A DNA stretch of 64,000 nucleotides from Capronia americana (lineage: Eukaryota; Ascomycota; Eurotiomycetes; Chaetothyriales; Herpotrichiellaceae). The notes under the pieces were generated by a model. The model saw only the letters and a program-made list of their open reading frames with translations, was not told where the DNA came from and did not search any database. Below are positions 32,776 to 44,400 of the stretch, in pieces. Location of the stretch: the NCBI GenBank assembly GCA_016110215.1, contig JADWQD010000006.1, forward strand, positions 1-64,000. Direction: 5' to 3'. The position numbers and the translations under genes are program-made. How positions within the stretch are numbered: position 1 is the stretch's first letter; each line of letters begins with the position of its first letter.

Positions 32776-34170
32776 TGGAATGAAGCAAAAAGAGAAATGT
32801 GTGATCAAATCGCACAAGCGTCATGGATTCAGTTACCAGGATGCCATCCCCACCACCTAGTAATGGTGACCACAGCCTGGGAGCTTACGAAGTTGCAGGT
32901 GAATCACGGGCAAAATCAATGTTTGGTCCGCAGCATTGGCGCACAGGCCCATCCCATTCCCTGTAAATGCAGGATCGGTCAATACACCAGGATGAGCCGC
33001 AGCAAGCATCATTCACCATGCAGCGGATGGACAAAGGCTGCGATCTGCAAGCATCATGGCGCAATCGGAGTTGGAGTTCTCAAAGGCACAGCTGCCCTCA
33101 ACCATGACGCGACAACCATGCGGCCGTCCAGATTAGTAGGCAGTCCAGATGGCGTGGGAGAAACATTGGTCACACTTGATGACCTTCGGGGTGGGATCGG
33201 GGCTAGAAAAAGCAAACGCTTGCAAAGCACTGGTTGGGAGTAGACGGTGGAATTTGGTCGCGATCGCTGGATGGTTCAGAACGGCAAGGGCATCAGTCCA
33301 CTCGTGCCACGGAGCCGAGTCTTGGTTTTTGGATGGAACAGTCTGAAGCGCATTGTAGCCGTTGGAAGGCACAGCACAGGACAGGGCAAGACAAGGAGAG
33401 GACAGGATAGGAACGAGTGTGTTTCGTGCCTTTTCTGAACTGGACGGGTTAGCACACGGTGAACTCAAATGACAAGGTCGAATTCGAATGCAACTCAGGA
33501 CCCCCGGCTCCGGGTTTGAAGGAAGGACGCTTTAGCTCAAGACTTGTGCTCGAGCTCCAGCACGATACAATTGCATATCCTAGCCTAGCCTATCATAGCA
33601 TATCATAGCCCATCCCACATACATACAGCAAAGAGCAAGAGCAGGACAAGGCCCAGAGAAAGTAACCGACCCAAGCTCGCAATTCTTTTAATCTGTTTTC
33701 TGCATTCCCTTTCCCGTTTTCCCAAACCTAGTCTTGGGTCTTGATTTTCCAGGCGCTCGTATTGTTTCAGGGGGTGGCAGAACTCCGTACAAACAAAACA
33801 CAGGACGCGGGCGGTTTGTAGGTAGGTACATGGTGGAAAAGCGGAAGAGCGAAAGCCTAGTGTGGCCCAGCTCGCATAGACAAGACATGGGGTTGCTGAA
33901 AGGACTGTTGTAGCAGGGTGTCAAGCCTGGGGCGTGTGTCGTACAAAGGCGAGGGTGTTCTCGAAATGAATCGACCGCTCTCTGCTTGTGTTGACTCAAG
34001 TTGCATCTCCTATCGTTTGTTTGGGTTGTGGCTCAGTGGTTTGATTCGTGATGTCGTCATTGCACAGCACCAGTCTGATTTGATCTGGTCGCAGTCTTGC
34101 AGGCGAATACCGCCAGGGTGTCTCACGTCCACGTCGGACTCGTTCCTCTCCCGTGGTCGGGACCGAACAC
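32776..34170. other. Intergenic, probably UTRs of the flanking genes
   Basis: 1.4 kb between ICE2 and the endosulfine gene, both ending here. It has a pyrimidine-rich/CATAG-type simple sequence near 33580-33620. The 148-codon frame at 32797-33243 has no domain. Probably a long 3' UTR. Confidence 0.45.
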
Positions 34171-34866
34171 TCATCTCCGAATCGGGATGCCCACCTTTTG
34201 CACCGGCGGGCTGACGCTCCCTTCCAGAGATGGCGCTTGTCCGTCTGCGTCCTTACCGTCACTCTCATCCATACTCGCGCTCCTCGCCAGGAAGCTGCTC
34301 TCCTTCACGGGGCTGCGGCTTGTCACCGATGCACCCGGCAACCCTCCGCCTGGAATACCATTGATACTGCCGCGATGAATTCCACCTGGTGGGCCGCTCT
34401 GGCCGAAAGACAACGGGTTCGTGTTTTCTGGCGAGTTGCCGAGGGGGCCGGAGCCAGGAGAGCCAGGGGCGATGCTGTCGGATCGTGAGAGCGTGTGTGT
34501 GAGGGGGGAGAGGTGGGGGATGTTGTCGGCTTGAGGGTGTTCGGTGCCGATGGTGGTAACACCTGTGTCAGAGGCCTTGCCGGCTTTGGAGAGGGCATAG
34601 TCGCCGGAGTCGAAGTACTTGCGTTCCTATATGTCGCTCATTAGTCGAGGTGTCGGGAAAGAGGGCAGGGATGTGTATTCCTACCTTCAATTTGTTCTGC
34701 AGCAGATCCTTCTTGTTTGGTAGCTTGCCATAGAGTCTGAACAAACGCTGCTCGTCCGCCGACAATTTCTAAGGGAGAATGTTAGCCGGGCCATGCCTTC
34801 AGCCGGTGGAGGGTGCGGGTGTGCACGTACGTTAATGTCAATCTTGTTCTTCTGGTGTGGATTCAT
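34171..34866 (-). CDS. Endosulfine/ARPP-19 family PP2A inhibitor (Igo1-like)
   Basis: Three exons on the minus strand, 34866-34831, 34768-34685, 34626-34171, in phase, 191 residues. The start is MNPHQKNKIDIN, then LSADEQRLFRLYGKLPNKK, then the family core RKYFDSGDYALSKAG; the Ser at about residue 47 is the site phosphorylated by Greatwall/Rim15 kinase. Phosphorylated endosulfine inhibits PP2A-B55, protecting mitotic and quiescence phosphorylation; in yeast Igo1/2 it also stabilises mRNAs on entry to stationary phase. The C-terminal 130 residues are disordered, Ser/Pro/Gly-rich, as in other filamentous fungi. No full-length open frame exists because of the introns. Shares an upstream region with the SFM1 gene. 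Confidence 0.95.
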
Positions 34867-35550
34867 GGTTGCGATCCGTTATCGTGCAGGTCTTGTATAC
34901 TCAAGATTCGGGAGGACAGCGAGTTGTCACGCCCCTGCCGATTCGTGCCAGAAACTGAGCGATCACCGCAGTTGTTTCTTGTCTGATTGTGAATGAAGGG
35001 ATATCTTGGGGGGTGGAAGCGGAGGAGGGGCTCTGCGATAGGGTCCGAGCGCCTTTGTTGTCGACTTCGATGCTTTGAACGAGTGCCGCCGGCTTGGATT
35101 TCCGTCACTTTTGTATGAAGAAATTCTGTCGCACGAGTGCCAATGGAGGAGAAATTGTAGTTTGTTTTGGGTTGGTGAGCAGGAATGGGTAGCAGGAGGG
35201 TGTGTAGAGGTGGGGTCTGGTCGAGAAGGGAAGGGGAGCGGTTGCCGTGGAACTCTCGATGCGTCTGGGGAAATGGTTCGATTGGAGAGAAGCTGCTGAC
35301 AAGACAGGAAGTACCCAGTAGTGCGCTCGAAGCCCTGCAAGAAAGGACAAGTTGTTGTTGGTACGAAAGTGCGGCAACGAGTCCGCAAACGAGATGACGA
35401 GGCCAATGACATCCTCCTCGGCTAATGGTGCCACATTAGCGCCAAGACCTTCGTCTAAAGTTTCCCCGGGAACCCGCACGCCAATTTTGGGCCGCAGACA
35501 ATACGAGTAGGACCTGATCTTGAAGGTGGACCATTGACGCCGTCGAGAAC
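34867..35550. promoter_or_regulatory. Divergent intergenic region endosulfine / SFM1
   Basis: 684 bp between diverging starts. The 222-codon minus-strand frame across 35105-35773 overlaps SFM1 antisense, has no domain and is dismissed. Confidence 0.5.
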
Positions 35551-36432
35551 ATGACCGAAAAGAAATACACGTTCGTGGTCGAGCACCTCGATCCAGAGCT
35601 CGGCCCTTGGTCCGCCCTGGAGTACGAGACCATCGCAAAGGAATCACAGCAGTGTGCATGTCATTTCGTTCTTTCTTCATTGCCTCAGTCTCTGCTGGAG
35701 ACGCAGAATTTGAAGAATCTCGCCCAGTTGGGGGCACAGGCACGGACCGATAGCATCGAGACATATTTCGCAAGCAAGAAAGAACGGATATGTCTGCTCG
35801 ACCCGTCGGCTAAGCAGGAACTGGAGCCTGCCGATGCCGAGAAATTTGATGTCTTCCTATTTGGTGGTATACTAGGTATGTAGCGATCAAGATTCATATG
35901 GTTTATACGCACTCCTCACGACTACTGCAGGAGATGATCCGCCCAGAGGTACGTGTGTTCCTTCCCCGTTCTCTTCGGCAGTTGACCTTGCTAGATCGCA
36001 CGAGCGAGCTCCGCAAGAAAGGCTTCAACGGTCGCCGGCTTGGCCCAGTTCAGATGACTACAGATACAGCCGTCAGAGTGACGCGGAAGGTCGTGCTTGA
36101 GCATCGTAGGGGGCCCAGTTACGGTGGTTAGACGATACACTCACATCTGGACAGTTCCTCTCGACAAGATCCCTTACGTTGACTTCCCCGAATTGAAGCT
36201 GGACGAGCACGAGGCCACTGAAATGCCGTTCCGATATGTCGCCGACGAATCTGGCAAGCCTATCATGCCTGAAGTACAAACCCTGTCCTTCCCTTTGCGT
36301 TAGACCTTTGACTGAGATTTTGTCCAGGGGATGGTTGACCTGATAAAGGCCGACGCAGACAAGGCTTTCGATGACCTCGAATTTATCGACGAAGTCGAAG
36401 GCCTCGAGAACATGGGCGTTACTGAGTCATGA
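35551..36432 (+). CDS. SFM1: SPOUT-family protein arginine methyltransferase SFM1 (DUF431)
   Basis: Five exons: 35551-35875, 35931-35948, 35995-36105, 36155-36273, 36328-36432, in phase, 225 residues, close to yeast Sfm1 (about 213). The knot-forming signature GGILGDDPPRDRT is assembled from three exons, the middle one only 18 nt, followed by LRKKGFNGRRLGPVQMTTDTA. It starts TFVVEHLDPELGPWSALEY, typical of the family. Yeast Sfm1 monomethylates ribosomal protein S3 (uS3) on one arginine using S-adenosylmethionine. Exons 3 and 4 join as LEHLPLDKIPYVDFPEL. Confidence 0.93.
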
Positions 36433-37049
36433 GCAGCTGCGTAGGGTGCGCTCGATGAGTGAGCGAAAGCTTTTCAAGAACGCCCAAAAGTGTCTGCACC
36501 ACCCTGCTTACATCGTGGCGTTCTCGCTCCGAGATTGAGCTCAAGGCCGGCGGTAGGGACGGTCAAAACACCAGAAACGGTGACGCGCAGAGAGCATCAT
36601 GGTACGGTTGTACCTGAACCGGGGCGAGGCGCAGGTCGCCATTTCTCAATTGCAGCGTCTGAGTGATTGGCAGTAGGCTCGAAGAAACCGTGAATCGGAA
36701 GTCGGAAGGCCACGCTGGCATCGCTGTCAGATACTCGGTCGGGGCTTTGCACGGGCCGCCTGGGATGGAGAAAATCGATTGTCTTTAGAGGCGAAACCGA
36801 GGACAGGAAGCGTCTATTTAGCACAAATGGGATCCCAGAGGACTCTTGCGATAGAGAAGAGAGGTCCCCTTCGATTAGCTATGACGACGCCAGGGAAATT
36901 GCTCTGGTATGATGGTCCACCCACTTCTCCTAGCATTCACTGAAGCCGCGTGGGTAGTGTGAATACGCCGCGGGTCCAGCAAAGCGGCAAAGAACCGAAG
37001 AAGGGCAGAACGAACTGAAGAAGATATTCCAAGGGCCCAGCGTGGAAGA
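36433..37049. other. Intergenic between convergent genes
   Basis: 617 bp; nothing recognisable. Confidence 0.5.
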
Positions 37050-38904
37050 TTACGACGTGCTCCATCCAAAGTTGAATAGCCGACTCAGAGCTTCATCCTG
37101 TAGAGCAGGAATATGAACGTAGCGCTGCTCAAAGGTGGCAGCCACGCCATCATAGTCCTCGTACCCAACACGCCGAGCCAGGACTCCAAACCGCACAGAA
37201 AACCACCTGATATCGACCTCATCAGCATCGTATGGAATCCAAAATGTCGGCTTGTCCCGCAAGACCATGGGCAAATAGGCATCTTCCACAAACGCTCCAA
37301 TGGCGCAGATCCATAAGAGATCGCACGCTCCGTCATGGGAGCAGTCGATCCTCTCAATGTCAAATCCAAGCTTGTGGATACATCGAAGCAGCATGATGTG
37401 CCAGATCTGGATGGTGGAGACCCAATCTTGCTTCAGAAGTGACGCTTCCAGACCGAATGCAACGAACATATGCAGGGCCAGGCAGAGACACATGGCGATC
37501 GAGGCATGGTGAACCCTTGTGGGCGTCGGGATAGTAGTTGTCGAGGGGTCGACCGCACGCGTAGGCTCTGTCAAATCACACCAATGGTTCAGAATTCGGG
37601 CCCTTACAGCTTGCCTCCGAAGTTGTGACCAGCGGAAAAGTCGGCTGGTTTCTCCTTGCTCACCGTTAACCAGTGTTGGCTTGAGGGGGTCAACTTCTAC
37701 CAATTCCCGTAATGCCGCGAAGATATCACACAAAACATTGGTGGAATGCTGGATGCCACGGTTGGACCATCTATAGAGATCTTCTGGAGGACCTCCAAGA
37801 GCCAAGCGACCAGCTGCCTTCGTTTCATTCTGCTCTGACCAGCTTCCGGGATCCCAGCTTGCGGGGTGGAGAATCGTTCGCGTACGAGTGTTTGCAGCAA
37901 CCCTGACGACAAGGAAGATGACAGCGTCCTTCCTTAGCCAATGAAGCTTGTTGATGCCGCCGAGGTATCTGATGATCTCCTTCAGTCCTTTCAGGTGCAT
38001 GAAGACTGCCTCAAAGCGGGAGCGGAACAATGCTCCTGAGCATAACAGTGCAACAGTCTGAAGAGCGGCGTCGATGTTGTCGGGTGTGCTCGCAAGTGAC
38101 GCCAGAAGAGGTTGCAAGACGCTGGTCACCCGAATTTCGTGCTCGAGCGCACGGTAATAGTAGAGGTCCTTGTTGTGTGGGTGTAGGCGAGCCATGATTG
38201 ACCAACAGTATGCAAACAAGGCGTGCATTGCAGCTTCATGGCCTAGGTATGTCTTGTAGGATCTTTTTTGTGCTGGAATTAGCACTTCAGTGCCGTTGGG
38301 TGTCCCAACTTCATTTGCCCAAATGATACGCAAGGTCATTGGACGAATAGTTGACATAACGGCGTACTTGAGAGAGCAGAGCGGAATTGGAGTTGAGGCG
38401 AAAGGGTCGCTGTTCCCTCCCTGGAGAGCCCTTGTCAGAATTGAGCATTGTTTCACTATCGCCCGGCTTTTGGGGCGTTCAGCGGGTATCGCAGAGCGTT
38501 CAGTTTTATTTGCTTCGCGGTAGCCATGTTTCCGTGTCTTGTTCGAGCTAGCACGGCGCTCGTCTACTTCTTCCTCATCAGAGGGATGCGACGGTGCAAC
38601 TGTCTGTGGAAGGTAAATCAATGGGTCAGTCTCTTTAGAAGGACACGTACAAATGAGAATCCACGGTACTCACAGGAAGTATTCCAAGTGGAGTGGACAA
38701 CACAGGTGGCACGTATGATCCCTGCTGTTGGAGTTCAAGTAGTAAAGCGCCCTGTTCCTCCCTCTTTTTGGTATAATAACGCTGAGAATTGACTGCAATG
38801 ATGGTCTTTTGCACACGGTCAGGCGCAGAGTTGAAGTTTGTTGGAGTCTTACTACTGAGCCATAGAACTTGTGGAACAACGACTGAGGTCGCGCTCGGGG
38901 GCAT
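37050..38904 (-). CDS. Fungal-specific regulator-like protein (PF11951 type), no Zn cluster seen
   Basis: Two exons on the minus strand, 38904-38674 and 38603-37050, in phase, 594 residues (609 if the Met at 38949 is used). The N-terminus (VVPQVLWLSSKTPTNFNS, then a basic segment with AVNSQRYYTKKREEQ) resembles Zn2Cys6-less members that start with an FI...P-type motif. The rest is helical with YLGHEAAMHALFAYCWS and HHASIAMCLCLALHMFVAFG, fitting the fungal_trans_2 class. These proteins are usually nuclear regulators; targets are unknown. No Cys cluster precedes the first exon in any frame I checked. Confidence 0.7.
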
Positions 38905-40150
38905 TGTGGGCCTCGTTCCCAAATGTTCAGCGGATAGTCTTCTTTCCACCTCCTGCTAAGGGTGACTAAGGCTTAGCGGTCGGGAAGGCTTGGTTAAAAT
39001 ATAGCCCGAGATTGGTGGGCGGTCAGAGCGAAATCTTAATCCACATGAAGGCAAGGCTGGCCAACGCTCAGAAATCCGGTGAACGGCAAAGCGAAAAGAA
39101 CGGTGGTCCCCAGAACACAACACCTGAGTGCAGCATTATTTTCGAACATTCTAATTCCGAGCAGGTCTGGATCAGCTAAGATGTGTCGGTGATGTGCAGG
39201 TAGACCTTTAGATGACTTCATGGGGCTTTCTTGGCGTGTAGGGTCTTACAGGGCTATTAATCCGTCTAAAGCCCCGCCCTAAGGACTACTGCCATTCCGT
39301 ATAACAGTTATTATTGGTCAAAATGACTGGCGTTCTCGATGTAGTTGTCTTATTAGTCCGTCTAATCTCATCTCAAAAGGCCTGGTAGATATAATGGCCA
39401 CAATGGCGCACACAATGAATGATCAAAGAGTCCTTTAGCGGACAGAGTGTAGGAAGGTAGTTGATTGACGCCATATCAAAAAGACTAGTAACAAGGCTGG
39501 GGTATTCCCGAGAAATGCTCTCCTTCATCCGCAGAAAGACGCCCCCATAACACCAAACATACAAATTTCACTGGATATCCTGTCTGTCGTTCCAAAAGTG
39601 CCACAAAAATCACTGATGCAGTTTGCTGACCACTACCCTTCCCTTACCTCCGTTCTCCGGTGTGAAACGATTTCAACGTCTTCAGAAGCGTGAATGTACT
39701 CTCCTGAGTTCTCCTAGTCCTGGAATCTGCTCGAAAGGAGATGATCACGGCTGAGAGACACCGCAAATCCACCCTCGGAGGATCCAAAGACTCATTGTGA
39801 ATATTGATTTCGTCGTTCACCAGTTCATTTACGCTTTCTAGCCGTGCATCTGTCACTGTCGTAATCATCATCAGGTTCATCACAAGCACCGTTGAAAGCA
39901 GAATTCTGTAAGGATGGGGTCGTCGACTTGCCCGTCAGCAGGATTGTGAAACATTAGCCGCCTCGAAATCATTGCAGAAGCAGAGTTGCTTGAGTAAGGT
40001 CGCTGCTGTATGATAACCATCCGTCCCTGTCCCTGTCAGTCCCCACGATTCAATCCTGTTCAGATTTTCGGTCTCGATGGGCTACTGGCGGATGCCACCA
40101 CCCCGGCATCTCAGAGACCCTCTCAGGTCGAGCATTGTCATCCTGAAGCA
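38905..40150. other. Gene-poor stretch
   Basis: 1.25 kb with only short frames and moderately AT-rich sequence around 39.2-39.4 kb. Two similar 14-bp pieces (ATTAATCCGTCTAA near 39256 and ATTAGTCCGTCTAA near 39351) are the only structure I see. Confidence 0.45.
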
Positions 40151-41255
40151 TTATGCACGGTTGTCCCTCGAGAACGGGTCAGGTGTGACCACCCAGTCGA
40201 GGGCGTCGTAGACGTCTACGTTTGGTAGCCAATCACACGCATGACGAGCTTTCTCAAGCGTTGGGTATGTCGAGGCAGACGCGTCTAGATAGAATGGCCC
40301 ATATCCACCTACCTGCGCTGTGTACACCAACCAAACCATTCTTCCGCGAGCGCTTGCAGCTGCTGCTGTGAGGGACTGTTTTTCAAGCCGACGCATCTTG
40401 GATTCACGTCAATCGCCCATATACTCAGCCTCATCGATATTCGGAAGCGTCTCATTGAGATGTCTGAAGTCCAAGTTTGGTCTGTTCTGATGCCCCTCGG
40501 CCTTGATGTGACCTGTTTTCACGCATTTCGCGATGTCGGAGTCCATCTGGCGTTCTACTCAAGTCTAATATGGGCCATGCGTCCAAAGCCATATGGCTTA
40601 GATCCCAGTCTCCCATTCCGTTGAAGTCAATTCTTCGGAGCAGGAGAGGTTCTTGAACATCTGCTCGTAGCATCTTGAGTCAAGAGTGGCCGATTCGCGG
40701 TCCGGACATCCGATGAATGAGCCACCATTTCTGATGACTTGGATTGAATCTGCCACGGCAACACGAAAGAGTGGGAACAGGAATTTCCGAGTCGAACTGG
40801 AGTTACACCAACGGGTACCGAGTACCGCCTTCGTCATTGATGGCATGTCCCAAGTGACAGATTTATCGTGGGGGATGAGATAGTAACCGAGGTCACAAAT
40901 AACTGAGATAACCGAGGTGACAAATATCAGAGACCTCCCTTACTTCAGTTGGTGGCTGTAGAATGCGATGAAAAATGCGGCTCGATTGATTCGCTAACTC
41001 CGAGGCCACTCTAGGTGCTGCGTTGAGGAGATTTCTGTTGCTGCTGTCGAGAAATATCTGTTGAAGAATCTCAGGGGGAGCGTTTCGAGCTTCGACCCTG
41101 TATTAGGAGGATTTGAGGAGTCCTCAAGTCGTCGTCGTTTGCGTGGCTGTGCATCTGCTGATGGGGACGGCCGGGGGTATATCCGGGGATGCCTCTGTAC
41201 GAGGCTATGCCGCATTACCCCTTTCATGCATTGTCTGGTCAATTGCATCGTAGAA
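40151..41255 (-). pseudogene. F-box protein pseudogene
   Basis: Protein-like sequence runs across several frames on the minus strand. It begins with RKRRRLEDSSNPP and LETLP, after which the F-box continuation PEILQQIF is in the next frame: a 5-G run (41074-41078 on plus) one base short. A 25-bp tandem duplication (40884-40908 and 40909-40928, imperfect) introduces a stop and shifts the frame again; without it the text reads on into LIPHDKSVTWDMPSMTK. Farther on, two frames alternate near 40640. A TGA at 40409-40411 interrupts an otherwise open segment (EAEYMGD stop RESKMRRLEKQ) that ends at 40151. The original would have been about 360 residues. F-box proteins recruit substrates to SCF ubiquitin ligases. 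The lesions could partly be assembly errors, but four together argue for a true pseudogene. Confidence 0.65.
40884..40928. repeat. 25-bp tandem duplication
   Basis: TAACCGAGGT(C/G)ACAAATA recurs with a 25-bp period. It lies inside the F-box pseudogene and is not a multiple of three, so it breaks the frame. Confidence 0.85.
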
Positions 41256-41702
41256 CAAACAGCTCTCTGGTGTGGAAAATTCCAGCCCTGGAGGCGAAAC
41301 TTGATTGAAGGCATCTACAGTAGAGTTGTTGCTCGGACGTCACTTGGAAATCACCCTGACCGTGCCGCACCTGCCTTCTCACCCTTCTAAATCGTCCCTT
41401 GCCTAGGTAATATTCCATGCTCGAAAGGAAGATTAAACCAGGTTTCATGATGGCTGCAACTACATTGCTTAAAGCCGATGACTATCTCCCTGAAAAGGTT
41501 CTGACGCGCATGATGCACGTTAGTGGATCCATGGGCAGGTTTGAAGATCTTCGTGCTCGGCGTTAATGTTCCTGGCTGTACCTGGCTGACAAGTCGTGTC
41601 TGAGATATGTTCTAACTAAAAGTACGGGTACTATAAGTATATGTCCTTAAGGTAGTACGCATTAATGGCTCTCCCGCTGAATAAAAACCGCATTGTAGCT
41701 TT
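41256..41702. other. Intergenic upstream of short-chain dehydrogenase
   Basis: About 450 bp; promoter region shared by the F-box pseudogene and the dehydrogenase. No other gene seen. Confidence 0.45.
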
Positions 41703-42875
41703 TTGTTTGAAGGTTTAATGCTGTGTCGATCTCGCAACCTTGGTCCGATCATTCAACGCCTCGGTCTCGTGAGACACGCAGTCATGGCTGCAAACACTAC
41801 CAACCCGTCGTTGTCTGCACGCTCCGCTTCCACGATAATTGGACCGCCAAAGCAGCCATTCCGGCCTTACGCCAAAGTTCACGAGGAACCTAAGGGAGCA
41901 GGAGACGCACGCCCAACCGCACTGCAAGTTGTCCAGGACGAGGGTCTTATCGGGAAGCTCCAGGGAAAGGTGTATTTTATCACGGGCGCCGGTGGAGGTA
42001 TCGGCGCCGAAACCGCGAAGGCTCTACATGCTACGGGAGCCGATGTCTTCTTCACCGTCCGCCCTGAGAAAAGGGAGCAAGGAGAAAAGGTCGCCAAGGA
42101 CATCCTCAGCACCGGTTCAGGGCAGGGCAAGGTCGAGGTGATCCCGTTGGATCTCGGGAGCCTTGCCAGCATCAAAGCTGGAGCGGAGGACTTCCTCAGC
42201 AAGAGCAAAACCCTCAATGGACTGATCTTGAATGCCGGTGTCATGTGTACTCCCAAAGGCAAGACCGTCGACGGCTTTGAGACGCAGATTGGCACGAACC
42301 ATTTCGGACACTTCTACCTCTTTCAACTGCTGAAAGAGGCTCTACTCGCGTCGTCAACTCCAGACTTCCAAAGCCGTGTTTTGGTCGTGTCGAGTGCTGG
42401 TCACCGAACCTCGGGCATCCGCTTCGACGATATCAACTGGGAGAAAGGAGAGTATAATCCCATGGAAGCGTACGGCCAGAGCAAGACAGCCAACATTTAC
42501 ATGGCGACCAGCATCGAACGACACTATGGCTCAAAGGGATTGCATGGCTTGTCTGCGCATCCTGGAGGTATCCTTGAGACCGGCATTGGCCGCCACCAGG
42601 ATCTTTCGGTCTTCAAAACGGATCCGAAGATGGTGGCCCTACTGACCACCTTCAAGAACTCGGAGCAGGGCGCAGCCACGACCGTCTGGGGCATACTGAC
42701 CAAACGCTACAATGACAAGGGTGGAGTGTTCCTCGGAGATGTTGGTGAAGCAGTTCCATGGGGACCACAGCATACCGCAGGTTCGGCAGCTTATGTGCCC
42801 CATGCTTATGACGCCGAGGCAGAAGAACGGCTGTGGCAGCTGAGCTGCGACGCTGTTGGAGTCAAGAATGATTGA
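41703..42875 (+). CDS. Short-chain dehydrogenase (retinol dehydrogenase/WWOX-like)
   Basis: Single exon, 390 residues. An Arg-rich, amphipathic N-terminus of about 40 residues (contains RSRNLGPIIQRLGLVRHAVM) may target mitochondria; alternatively translation starts at the Met at residue 28. Cofactor motif TGAGGGIG at about 94-101, LILNAGVM, catalytic VSSAG and YGQSK. The C-terminal half with NSEQGAATTVWG is typical of WW-domain oxidoreductase/retinol dehydrogenase-like fungal proteins that use NADP(H). Substrate unknown. Confidence 0.9.
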   Translation: MFEGLMLCRSRNLGPIIQRLGLVRHAVMAANTTNPSLSARSASTIIGPPKQPFRPYAKVHEEPKGAGDARPTALQVVQDEGLIGKLQGKVYFITGAGGGIGAETAKALHATGADVFFTVRPEKREQGEKVAKDILSTGSGQGKVEVIPLDLGSLASIKAGAEDFLSKSKTLNGLILNAGVMCTPKGKTVDGFETQIGTNHFGHFYLFQLLKEALLASSTPDFQSRVLVVSSAGHRTSGIRFDDINWEKGEYNPMEAYGQSKTANIYMATSIERHYGSKGLHGLSAHPGGILETGIGRHQDLSVFKTDPKMVALLTTFKNSEQGAATTVWGILTKRYNDKGGVFLGDVGEAVPWGPQHTAGSAAYVPHAYDAEAEERLWQLSCDAVGVKND

Positions 42876-43526
42876 GACCAGAATGTCATTGGACAGTTTG
42901 CCAGGTCGTTTGCTGTAAATACATAGAGAAACAATTCAATTGGCAGAATGAGTAGTTGCGTTAATTCGAATTATTGGCAACGATTCACTTGTTCAGGGTT
43001 TATAGGTACCGTTGGTGCGGTGCCTGCGGTGGTGATCTTCCCATCAACGGGCAAAGAGTGGTTGATACCTGCCTCCCTCCGCTGTCAGAGGCCTCAGTCA
43101 AGAGCGCGCGTTAATACTGCCTTATACTTAGGCTGTCTTGGTTGGCTTTCTCGATGGATTAGAACGCTGCGATCCTGCCTCGCCGTCGCGCTCGTCTCGA
43201 TTTCTGATGGGGACTGGGCTGAGTTGGGCAGGGTTGGGTTAAGCCGTCAAGGGTGCCACGAGTCTACCACTGGGGATGGCATGCTCCAGCGTAATGCGAC
43301 GCTGAGGGATTCAGTGGAGCATTTGCCCCTGGGTGTCACTGCGGGGACCTGACTGACTCAAGTGGTGAAGAGCGAAACTTTTTCATGGCCCAGAGCCTCC
43401 CGCCGCCGCCTCGTCTGCGCGTGATGGGCTGTCTGAAAATGTGACTTTGACTGTTCCAAAATCTTCCCTCTCCTCTTACGATAGACGTCTTTGTCCCGTA
43501 GACCCTGCTCACTTACAACTGCCAAG
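42876..43526. other. Intergenic
   Basis: 651 bp with UTRs and the promoter of the phosphoribosyltransferase. The 134-codon frame at 42948-43352 has no domain. Confidence 0.45.
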
Positions 43527-44285
43527 ATGGTGGAAAAAGTCTACGTGACGTACAATGAGGTTGGTCTCAAATTCTCTCGCAGCGTCGCATGCGCCCTGCT
43601 GGGACCAACGCTCTCCCCTGAGTGGTAAACTTACCATCGTCGCCAGATCCACAAGTTGTGCCAGCAATCGGCCACGAAGATCCTCGATGACTTCCAGCCC
43701 AATCTTATGATTGCAATCGGTGGTGGTGGCTATGTCCCTGCTCGAATCCTGAGGTAGGCAAGGTCGTAGCATGAGGCTCTGGTGAGCAAGAATTGATGCC
43801 CATGCACGTACAGATCGTTCCTCAAGAAGACTGGTGCCCCCAATATTCCCATCCAAGCAATCGGCCTCTCCCTATACGAGCAGCTCTCCGGTTCTGATCC
43901 CGTCGAAGAGCCCGGCACCAAAGTCACGCGAACACAATGGCTCGATCTTTCGTCACTCGAGATGAGCAACCTGATCGGAAAGAACGTCCTGATCGTGGAC
44001 GAAGTGGATGACACCCGCACCACACTTGAGTATGCGGTCAAAGAACTGGAAAAAGACGTGGAGACTGCCAGAAGACAACTGGGCAGAGCCGAAAAGACCA
44101 AATTCTGCATCTTCGTGCTGCACAACAAGGACAAGGAGAAGAAGGGAAAGCTCCCCGAAGACATGATCAATGAGAATCGATATCTGGCAGCAGTCACTGT
44201 GCCCGATGTTTGGATTTGCTACCCCTGGGAAGCGACCGACATTGAGGAGCACGACAGACTTGCTCAAACCAATGGCGTCCAGTAG
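43527..44285 (+). CDS. Xanthine/hypoxanthine phosphoribosyltransferase
   Basis: Three exons: 43527-43559, 43647-43753, 43814-44285, in phase, 203 residues. The start MVEKVYVTYNE joins to IHKLCQQSATKIL, as in yeast Xpt1/Hpt1. IAIGGGGYVPARILRSFL gives the first PRPP-contacting loop, and the hallmark VLIVDEVDDTRTT (residues 105-117) is the PRPP-binding motif. The enzyme salvages purine bases into nucleotides with PRPP. The family includes Xpt1 (xanthine) and Hpt1 (hypoxanthine/guanine); the base cannot be decided here. Converges with DPM3. Confidence 0.94.
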
Positions 44286-44400
44286 TTTAAGAGCCAGAGT
44301 GGTTGGACTCCGCTGACGTGATAGAATAGACAGCAAGAGTCTTCCAGCGCCAGAAACGCTGGATTAGACATATCCCGAATGAAATATCGGCGGCTATACT

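Noticed and set aside
32797..33243. 148-codon plus-strand frame after ICE2
   Set aside because: No domain; likely 3' UTR.
33570..33620. Repeated CATAGC/TAGCC pieces as a possible CRISPR or satellite
   Set aside because: Too short and irregular; simple sequence only.
35105..35773. 222-codon minus-strand frame
   Set aside because: Overlaps SFM1 exon 1 antisense and lacks any motif.
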